In this document: positions 41,973 through 48,193 of the stretch, one piece after another
Position numbering within the stretch: position 1 is the stretch's first letter
How the letters are laid out: every line of letters begins with the position of its first letter
Assembly (NCBI GenBank): GCA_028823885.1
Contig: JAPPFK010000049.1
Location: 1 to 48,193, forward strand
Reading direction: 5' to 3'
From: Rhodospirillales bacterium
GTDB lineage: Bacteria; Pseudomonadota; Alphaproteobacteria; Rhodospirillales; UBA2165
DNA length: 48,193 nt
Made by a program: the position numbers and the translations under genes
Notes under the pieces: generated by a model
Database searches by the model: none
The model's input: the letters and a program-made list of their open reading frames with translations, nothing else
Told to the model about the DNA's origin: nothing

Positions 41973-43082
41973 CTATATGTGATCGATTTTGAAGAGCCGC
42001 TTGGCGGTGCCGTTGAGGACGCCTTCGATCTCCTCCTCGCCTAATCCTTCGACGCTGAGGAGGTGAGCCACGGCGTTCCGGTTGGTCATGCCGAAATCAT
42101 GGTCCGTACCGATCATCAACTGGGAAATACCGACTTCATTGATGAGATGGCGGAGGTTCTCGGTGCCGTAGACCAGGGTATCGTAGTAGAGGTTCCTGAT
42201 ATATTCGCTGGGCTTGCGTTCTTCGAGCCCGCGCCCGCCCCGGTCCGCGCTGTTGTGCCCATGGTCAAATCGCCCGACGTAGGAGGGCAGAAATCCGCCA
42301 CCGTGGGCGGCAGCGATCTTGAGGCCCGGGAAGCGGTCAAGGGTACCTTCGTAAATGAGGTGGGCCAGGGCCGTAGTGGTTTCCAGCGGATTGCCGATCA
42401 TATTGTGGAGAAATCCCCGGCCCTTCAAACGCGGGTTCGAGCCGCGATAGACCCGGGGGTGAATGAACACGACCACATCCAGTTCTTCCGCCTTGGCCCA
42501 AAACGGATGGAACTTCGAATCCGAGAGTTCCTGGCCCATCACATTGCCGCGAATCATGCAGCCGCGGTGGCCCAGTTGCTTGACCGAGTTCTCAAGCTGT
42601 TCCGCCGCCAGTTGCGGATGCTGCAAGGACACCACGCCCAGCGGCACGAACCGGTCCGGATGGGCGGCGCAGACCTCCGTCAGCGTCTCGTTTTGAAGCC
42701 TGGCGACGTCCCGGGCGAGGTCATATTCGGCCCAGGGAAAATGCTGTTCCGTCCCGATACTAAGGACTTCCAAGTCCGTTCCCATGGCATCCATCTGTTG
42801 GAGACGGACCTCGATGTTCTCCGTCTTTTTGAGTTGCCCCTCATAGGGATTTTCGCCGTCGAGCTCCTCGCGGCCCTCCACCATGGGCCAGACATTGGAG
42901 AGCTGGCAATGTGCGTGCATGTCGATAACGGGCATCCGCTTGCCATTCACCGACACAGGCCGGGGAGTTTGAGATTCCAGCGTGGACGGATTGTTTTCAA
43001 ATGCCGGCTTGCCGGCATGATAGTGAAGGTCGCATCCAACCATCCGCACATTGTCCGTGGCCCCGGAAGACGGTTCCGACAT
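41973..43082 (-). CDS. Amidohydrolase family 2 (ACMSD-like) hydrolase/decarboxylase
   Basis: TIM-barrel metal enzyme of 369 residues. The metal site is H56 and H58 (VIDMHAHCQ), His in VVVFIHPRVY, His in KIAAAHGGGFLPSYVGRFDH and Asp in LMIGTDHDFG, as in ACMSD and gamma-resorcylate decarboxylase. Family members decarboxylate or hydrolyse aromatic or unsaturated acids. A 50-residue N-terminal extension (MVGCDLHYHAGKP) precedes the barrel. The ATG at 43082 has AAGGAGAA upstream. It converges on the selenoprotein gene (7-base gap) and follows the dioxygenase gene by more than 100 bases. The substrate is unknown. Confidence 0.85.
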   Translation of the reverse strand: MSEPSSGATDNVRMVGCDLHYHAGKPAFENNPSTLESQTPRPVSVNGKRMPVIDMHAHCQLSNVWPMVEGREELDGENPYEGQLKKTENIEVRLQQMDAMGTDLEVLSIGTEQHFPWAEYDLARDVARLQNETLTEVCAAHPDRFVPLGVVSLQHPQLAAEQLENSVKQLGHRGCMIRGNVMGQELSDSKFHPFWAKAEELDVVVFIHPRVYRGSNPRLKGRGFLHNMIGNPLETTTALAHLIYEGTLDRFPGLKIAAAHGGGFLPSYVGRFDHGHNSADRGGRGLEERKPSEYIRNLYYDTLVYGTENLRHLINEVGISQLMIGTDHDFGMTNRNAVAHLLSVEGLGEEEIEGVLNGTAKRLFKIDHI

Positions 43083-43197
43083 GTCGTTCTCCTTGTCCTG
43101 ACCGGCTGGTTTGTTTCAATTCGTATCGCGGCATGGGTGCCGGCGGTCGTGCGGCGACTTCCGTCATTGGTTGGCGGATATTCCTGAAATCCGTGAT

Positions 43198-44229
43198 TCA
43201 GGCGGCAGCCTGTTTGGGGATTCCGCCGCGCCTGACGTATTCGTAGCGTTCGTCCAACAGAGGCGAGAGCGGCCGTCGCTGACCGTCCGGAAGACCAATC
43301 CACATCCGAAGCAGGTGGCGTTTCAGCCTCGGGTCGTCGTAGTCCTCGTATGCTTGGCGGGCATGCATCACGGTCAAATTGTTGATCAATTGGATGTCAC
43401 CCTCCTGGAAGTCCATTTCCAGACGCAGTTCCGGCCGGTTGGCGATCTCCTGAACCACGTCCAACGCCTCGCGCTGTGCATCGGTCGGCGCAAGATGGTC
43501 TCCGTAACGCACGGTCGAGTCTATGAACGCTCTATTGGTGAATCGGGCGCTGAGCTTACCATCGGCAACGGAGAACATCGGCATGTCGTACCAAGGCTGG
43601 CCGCCGTCGGGATGGTCGCCGCGCCAGTCCACATGGAACATTTCGTAAAGCGGGCCGATCAGATCAGGGCGTTCATTCAGAAGCACATTATGGACCGTGG
43701 GCGCGCTCACGAGGTAGCTCGCGCCGCCTGACTTGGCGCCACGCATGCAAAAAAGCCCGATGATGTCCGTCGGCAGCTGGTCGCAGTGAAAGTCAAGCCG
43801 GTTGCGGGTCTGGTAACCCCGGGCATCGGGATCGCCGAGATCGCGGCCTTCATCCGTTACGTGGCCGAGCAAATGGCCGCGGGCGTTCTGGGATACCGGA
43901 TGACCGATATGCATGCCCAGGCCCCAATAGAGGAGCTGGCAATCCTCATCCGAATAGTGGTCTCTCGAAATTCCGTGGACGAGAGCAACGCCCGTGCCTC
44001 GTAAAACCGAGTCGATCATCGCGCATAGGCGCGGCTTGAACTCCGGCAGAGGGAATACATCCGCGTCGAATGGAATTGTGGCGCCCGCCTCTTTGACGTT
44101 TAGAAGGGCGCTGTCGATTTCCGCCTTTTCTTCTTCCGTGAGACGCCAGATCCAGGAGTCGGTTTGCTGCATCTCCGCGCCGATCCACGCTTCCTCGGAA
44201 ATTATTCTCTCTCGAAGTATTTCAACCAT
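43198..44229 (-). CDS. TauD/TfdA-family Fe(II)/2-oxoglutarate dioxygenase
   Basis: Non-heme iron dioxygenase. The 2-His-1-Asp iron site is H148 and D150 in LDFHCDQ, with the distal His in NNLTVMHARQAYEDYDD and the 2-oxoglutarate arginine in KRHLLRMWIGLPDGQ. About 343 residues from ATG 44229; a GTG four codons earlier (44241) is equally possible. Related proteins hydroxylate sulfonates, sulfate esters, herbicides or hydroxy acids. In a sulfate-ester-rich window an alkylsulfatase-type or taurine-type activity is an option, but the TauD substrate residues were not resolved. Confidence 0.87.
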   Translation of the reverse strand: MVEILRERIISEEAWIGAEMQQTDSWIWRLTEEEKAEIDSALLNVKEAGATIPFDADVFPLPEFKPRLCAMIDSVLRGTGVALVHGISRDHYSDEDCQLLYWGLGMHIGHPVSQNARGHLLGHVTDEGRDLGDPDARGYQTRNRLDFHCDQLPTDIIGLFCMRGAKSGGASYLVSAPTVHNVLLNERPDLIGPLYEMFHVDWRGDHPDGGQPWYDMPMFSVADGKLSARFTNRAFIDSTVRYGDHLAPTDAQREALDVVQEIANRPELRLEMDFQEGDIQLINNLTVMHARQAYEDYDDPRLKRHLLRMWIGLPDGQRRPLSPLLDERYEYVRRGGIPKQAAA

Positions 44230-44241
44230 CGACTCGCCCAC

Positions 44242-44510
44242 AAATCGCCTATCCGGTTATCTCTGAAACCTGCCGCACTTTCAATTTCGCCAGGGGCGTC
44301 CACAAGACCTTATACGTGATAGGTGCTCGGCGCCATACGGGTCCCGCACCATTTGCGACGTCCTGAGCCACAGATTTACGGCCGCTAACGGCATCTTTCT
44401 AAGTTCCGCTTCGGGTCATAAGTGCATCCTGCCGGGGCGGGAATTGCGCCGGCCGCCCTCGGGGATGCAGGCCCCTTATGGGACCGCGGCCCCGCCGGCG
44501 ATGCCGCCCG
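44242..44510. other. Gene-free spacer
   Basis: No gene, RNA or clear promoter is recognised here. It must contain the promoter of the leftward dioxygenase gene. Confidence 0.35.
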
Positions 44511-44750
44511 TCAGAGGCCGAGTTGGTTGTGGGAGCCGAGGCGCACCAGATCAAGGTGTTCGGCGTCGGGCTTGCGTAGATCAGGACGAGGTCGGGCCGG
44601 ACATGACAGTCCCGGTGATCCTTCCATTGGCCGCCAAGCGCGTGGTCGCGGTGGCGCGGTGCCAGCGGCCGATCCTCCGCCAGTTCGGCCACGACACGGG
44701 CCAACTCGGCATCTACGGTCCTGGCGAAGCGGCCTTTCCTCGCGCGCGTA
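44511..44750 (-). pseudogene. YafQ/RelE-superfamily toxin remnant (frameshifted, no start)
   Basis: The leftward strand encodes KGRFARTVDAELARVVAELA, DRPLAPRHRDHALGGQWKD and HRDCHVRPDLVLIY, which is the body of a YafQ-type mRNA interferase. One base appears to be missing after LIY; in the next frame the expected end follows: RKPDAEHLDLVRLGSHNQLG and a TGA at 44511. The toxin's His, Asp and Arg positions (DCHVRPD, RLGSH) are thus present but split over two frames. The N-terminal start is lost where the RND gene ends. No DinJ-like antitoxin is seen. It is almost certainly inactive. Confidence 0.6.
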
Positions 44751-44759
44751 TGGCGTGGC

Positions 44760-47700
44760 TTATTCCGCGGGCGCCGGTGGAGCCGATGCGGCGGCCTTGG
44801 CCTTGCCGCGCTCGAGAACGCCCGCGAACAGGCTCAACAGCGGCGGAATGATGAGCAGGGTCAGCACCGCCGACAGTGCCAAGCCGCCGACCACGACCGA
44901 TCCCAGACCCCGGTACAGTTCGGAACCGGCGCCCGGGAACAGGACGAGCGGCAGCATGCCGCACACACTGGTCAGGGTCGACATGAAGATCGGCCGCAGG
45001 CGGTTGTCGGTGGATTCCAGGATCGACTCCATGGGAGACATTCCTTCCTCCCGCATGTGCACCAGGGTCTGGTGGACCAGCAGGATGGCGTTGTTGACCA
45101 CGATGCCGATGAGGATGACGAAGCCCAATAACGTCAACATATCCAGGGGCTGGGATTGGTAGGTGTTGAGCAGGGCCAGCCCGCCGACCCCGCCCGCCGT
45201 GGCGAGCGGTACCGAGAACATGATGATGAACGGATAGATGAAGCTCTCGAACAGGATTGCCATGACCAGATACACGATCAGCAGTGCCAGCAGCAAATTG
45301 ACCACCATATTGTTGAAAGTCCGGGTGAGGGCATCGGCGGTACCGGACATCTTCAGGCTGATGCCGACGGGCAGACCGCCGGCCTTCATCGGTTCGATGA
45401 TTTTCTCGCGTACCGTATCCATCGCGACTTCGAGAGCCATGTCCTTCGACGGCCCGATGCGAATGGTGATGTTGCGTTCCCGGTCGAGGTGGCGAATCTG
45501 ATCCGGACTTGCGGACACTTCGACACGCGACAGCGAACTGGCCGGCAAAATCCGGCCCTTGGGCGTGACCACCGGAATGTTGTCGATACCCTGGGTCCGG
45601 TCGATCTGCCGGTAAGGGCCGCGAACCATGAAGTCGGTCAGCTTGCCGTTGATGGTGACCTCGGCGACCTTGATGCCGTCATTGAAGGCGTCGATGGCCT
45701 GGCCGAGATCATGCGCCGTCAGGCCGTTGTCGGCGAGACGCTGGGGGTCGGGCAGGACCCGGACCTCGGGCGTCAGGACGCTCAAGCTGGGCAGGGCGCG
45801 GGACTGGTGGCCTTGGCTGCGGGGGAATTCCTGGAAGATCCGGAACTGCGCCTGGGCCGCCACATTGACGATGTCGTTCAGATCGGGGCCGCTGATGTCG
45901 AGATCGATGTTCCGGCCGCCGCCGAAACCCCGGCCGAACAGCGAGGTCTGGCGGACGAAGCCCCGGGCGCCCGGTTCGCTGTTGATGGCCCGGCGCATGA
46001 TCGGGATCAGCTCGCCGACGCGGGTCGGGTCGACCGCCGCCGCCGTCGCCAAGGTAAAGCCGCGCCGGATGACGAACCAGAACCGCGCCACCTGCGGCGG
46101 GCCGCCTTGCGCCGCGGCCTGACTTTCCGGTGTGCCGAGCAGCGGCCTGATCTGGGCTTCGGCCTTCTCGGCCATGGAAACGATGGCGCCCAGATTGTAG
46201 CCGGGGGGCGGGATCACCCGGGCGAACAGCAGATTGCGGTTACCCTCGGGCAGATATTCGAGTTTCGGCAGGAACGTTCCGGTCGAGACGCCGGCAATGC
46301 CGCAGATCAGCGCCACCACGGCGATGGAGCGGATTCGGCTGGCGACGATGAAGCGGGTGTAGCCGAGGATGAAGATCCTGAACCCACGGGCGAAATGATC
46401 GATGCCCGGCAGCTTCAACATGGTCTCGCCGGTGCGGACGCCGCGCTTCAGGATTCCGTTGGCCAATGACGGGATCACCGTAATCGAGACGATGAGGGAC
46501 AGGACCACGGCGACCGAGATCGCAACCGCGATGTCGCGGAACAGCTGTCCGACCTCCAGCTTCATCACCAGGATCGGAATGAACACCATGACCGTGGTCA
46601 TGGCGGAGTCGAAGATCGCGCCCCACACCTGCTTTGCGCCCCGGGCCGCCGCGACGGCCGCCGGATGGCCTTGCTGACGCAGCCGGTAGATGTTTTCCAG
46701 CACCACGATGGCGGCGTCGACGACCATGCCGACGGCGAACGCGAAACCGGCGAGGGAGATGACGTTGATCGACCGGCCGAGCATGGCCATGGCGACGAAC
46801 GAGCCGATGACCGACACTGGTATGGCGGCGGAAATGATCAGCGTTGCCCGGATCGAGCGCAGGAAGATCAGCAAAATCATCGCCGCCAGAAGACCGCCGA
46901 CGACCATGTTCTGCTGGACCAGGCCGATCGCCGAATTGATGTACACCGTGTCGTCGTGTACCTGGGTCATCACCAGGCCCGCATCCCGCAGCGGTCCTTC
47001 GTTGAGATCGGCGACCACCGCCTTGATGCGGTCCATCACCTCGATCACGTTGACGCCGGTATCGCGGATGATGTTGACGACGAGGGATTCTCGGCCATTG
47101 GACCGGATCTGGGTCTCGGTTTCCACCAGGTCGTATTCGATCTTGGCGACGTCGCCGACGGTCACCCGGGAAATGCGGCCGGTATCCCGGTCGAGCCGGG
47201 AGCGCAGGACCAGATTGTTGACCCGCTCAATCGTGTTGAGTTCGTTGTCCGTGCGTACCACGTAGCGGCGCTTGCCTTCCTCGACGTCGCCCGCGGATAT
47301 GGACGCATTGGCGCCGCGGAGCGCGTTGGCAAACTCGGTGATCGTCAGACCGAACCGGGCCATCCGCTGAGGATCGACGATCATCCTGAGTTCGTGGCGG
47401 CGGCCGCCCCAGACGTTGACGATCCCGACACCGCTGATCCTCTCGAGCCGGTCCTGGACCACGTCTTCCATCAGCCGGCCGAATTCGTAAACTTGGCGCG
47501 TGCTGTCGGGTCTCGTCGTGACCGAGAACCAGGCGATCGGGTTGTCTTCGGCGTCGCGCGTGCGGATGCGCGGCGTCCGGGACTCGTCGGGGACACCCCT
47601 GACATTGTTGAGGCTGTTGCTGACCAGCATCAGCGCCCGGTCCATGTTGGTGCCGATGCCGAAGGTCAGAACAATTCGGTTGCCGCTGTCCCGGGACGCG

Positions 47701-47945
47701 CTCTCGATCGCTTCGAGCCCTTCGATGCCCCTGAGCGCGTCTTCTTGACGGTTGGTCAGCTCTTTTTCCACGTCGAGGCTCGACGCCCCCGGCCAGGACG
47801 TGAAGATCGTCAGGACCGGTTTGCGGGTATCCGGCGTGAGCTGGATCGGAATGGCGGTGAGCGAGACAAATCCCGCAAGCACGACCATCAAGACAATGGA
47901 AATGACCGCCGTCGGGCGCTTAATGGCTAATTCGATTAATGGCAT
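44760..47945 (-). CDS. RND-family efflux pump permease (AcrB-like, HAE-1 type)
   Basis: A 1061-residue inner-membrane proton-driven exporter. It shows the RND layout: N-terminal helix (MPLIELAIKRPTAVISIVLM), porter domains, central helices with VGMVVDAAIVVLENIYR, a second periplasmic half, and the C-terminal block GIVVNNAILLVHQTLVHMRE with RLRPIFMSTLTSVCGMLPL. The helix-4 acidic pair is D-A rather than the D-D of AcrB, a common variant in this group. It follows the adaptor gene by 37 bases in the same direction. The substrate is not predictable. Confidence 0.95.
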   Translation of the reverse strand: MPLIELAIKRPTAVISIVLMVVLAGFVSLTAIPIQLTPDTRKPVLTIFTSWPGASSLDVEKELTNRQEDALRGIEGLEAIESASRDSGNRIVLTFGIGTNMDRALMLVSNSLNNVRGVPDESRTPRIRTRDAEDNPIAWFSVTTRPDSTRQVYEFGRLMEDVVQDRLERISGVGIVNVWGGRRHELRMIVDPQRMARFGLTITEFANALRGANASISAGDVEEGKRRYVVRTDNELNTIERVNNLVLRSRLDRDTGRISRVTVGDVAKIEYDLVETETQIRSNGRESLVVNIIRDTGVNVIEVMDRIKAVVADLNEGPLRDAGLVMTQVHDDTVYINSAIGLVQQNMVVGGLLAAMILLIFLRSIRATLIISAAIPVSVIGSFVAMAMLGRSINVISLAGFAFAVGMVVDAAIVVLENIYRLRQQGHPAAVAAARGAKQVWGAIFDSAMTTVMVFIPILVMKLEVGQLFRDIAVAISVAVVLSLIVSITVIPSLANGILKRGVRTGETMLKLPGIDHFARGFRIFILGYTRFIVASRIRSIAVVALICGIAGVSTGTFLPKLEYLPEGNRNLLFARVIPPPGYNLGAIVSMAEKAEAQIRPLLGTPESQAAAQGGPPQVARFWFVIRRGFTLATAAAVDPTRVGELIPIMRRAINSEPGARGFVRQTSLFGRGFGGGRNIDLDISGPDLNDIVNVAAQAQFRIFQEFPRSQGHQSRALPSLSVLTPEVRVLPDPQRLADNGLTAHDLGQAIDAFNDGIKVAEVTINGKLTDFMVRGPYRQIDRTQGIDNIPVVTPKGRILPASSLSRVEVSASPDQIRHLDRERNITIRIGPSKDMALEVAMDTVREKIIEPMKAGGLPVGISLKMSGTADALTRTFNNMVVNLLLALLIVYLVMAILFESFIYPFIIMFSVPLATAGGVGGLALLNTYQSQPLDMLTLLGFVILIGIVVNNAILLVHQTLVHMREEGMSPMESILESTDNRLRPIFMSTLTSVCGMLPLVLFPGAGSELYRGLGSVVVGGLALSAVLTLLIIPPLLSLFAGVLERGKAKAAASAPPAPAE

Positions 47946-47982
47946 CGCGTATTCCCCAACGCAAAATGCTTAAGAGCCGATG

Positions 47983-48193
47983 TCATTGCCGGCTCAGTTT
48001 TTGTTGAATGAAGGCCCGCCGCTCCGCGCGCGGCATGGCGAAGAATTTCTGACGTTCTTCGTCGCTCAAACCCTGGATGACGGCTCGCGCTTCGGGACTC
48101 GGACCGCGGCCCCCCTGACCGCCCCCTTGACCGCCGCCGGGTCCACCGCCTCCGGGACCGCGCGCCGCTTGCCCGCCGCCCTGACCAGGGCCT
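47983..48193 (-). CDS. RND periplasmic adaptor (HlyD/MFP family), C-terminal end only
   Basis: The reading frame enters from the right edge and stops at TGA 47983-47985. The visible 69 residues are a Gly/Gln/Arg-rich linker (repeats of GGGQGG and GPGGGG) followed by a helical tail (SDEERQKFFAMPRAERRAFI, then QQKLSRQ). Position directly before an RND permease gene makes an adaptor subunit the best reading. The core barrel-sandwich domain lies outside the window, so the family itself is not seen. Confidence 0.6.
   Translation of the reverse strand, partial: GPGQGGGQAARGPGGGGPGGGQGGGQGGRGPSPEARAVIQGLSDEERQKFFAMPRAERRAFIQQKLSRQ

Noticed and set aside
46690..46760. Loss of one Asp of the proton-relay pair in the RND pump (VVDAAIVV)
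   Set aside because: This D-A or D-N variant is frequent in HAE-1 type RND proteins, so it is not evidence of inactivity.
1..48193. CRISPR arrays, tRNA or rRNA genes, insertion sequences, integrases
   Set aside because: I looked for spaced repeats, T-loop signatures and transposase or integrase motifs on both strands and saw none that hold up.

Overview
This is a GC-rich window from an alphaproteobacterium, most likely of the Rhodospirillales type. The evidence is an EipB/DUF1849 gene (a family known from Alphaproteobacteria), an AspRS with the alphaproteobacterial form of motif 2, and a zinc-ribbon DinB. It holds about 40 genes. I see no rRNA, tRNA, CRISPR array, insertion sequence or phage gene. 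Most of the window is accessory catabolic DNA built around four carboxylate/solute uptake systems.

Layout. (1) 1-4275: housekeeping genes aspS, eipB and dinB, with a small ROK-kinase remnant fused to the dinB start. (2) 4716-16479: a GntR-associated cluster with a tripartite tricarboxylate transporter (TTT) made of a binding protein and a fused TctA-TctB, an EF-hand arylsulfotransferase-like protein, a cytochrome b561, a YbhE-type lactonase, two D-2-hydroxyacid dehydrogenases, an RraA-type aldolase and an SDR. (3) 16752-29627: two divergent operons. Leftward are a PTE-family lactonase, a UlaD-like protein, UlaE, a PfkB kinase and a CobW GTPase. Rightward are a SorC regulator, split transketolase, a UlaF/AraD-like epimerase, TctC-TctB-TctA and a sulfatase. 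Together they outline a non-PTS route for a sugar acid or lactone (ketogulonate/ascorbate-like) into pentose phosphates. (4) 29637-35326: LysR and a second TctC-TctB-TctA-sulfatase unit. (5) 35480-37918: zinc alcohol dehydrogenase, a PanE-like reductase and a broken UxaA-family dehydratase. (6) 38214-44241: a TAXI-TRAP transporter, an AhpD/CMD-family selenoprotein, an amidohydrolase and a TauD-type dioxygenase. (7) 44511-48193: a decayed YafQ toxin and an RND efflux pump with the end of its adaptor.

Most notable points. An in-frame TGA at 41553-41555 sits exactly at the second redox cysteine of an AhpD-like CxxC motif and is followed by a SECIS-like hairpin, so the gene very probably encodes selenocysteine. 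The UlaD-like protein lacks three family active-site residues (DxKxxD reads DxRxxR, and the Arg139 position is Ala). All three TTT systems are followed by a sulfo-ester enzyme (one sulfotransferase-like, two sulfatases), which suggests uptake of sulfated organic acids. Every one of the four solute-binding-protein genes is followed by a strong stem-loop before its permease gene, which probably sets binding-protein excess. Candidate operators are visible for the GntR, SorC and LysR regulators.
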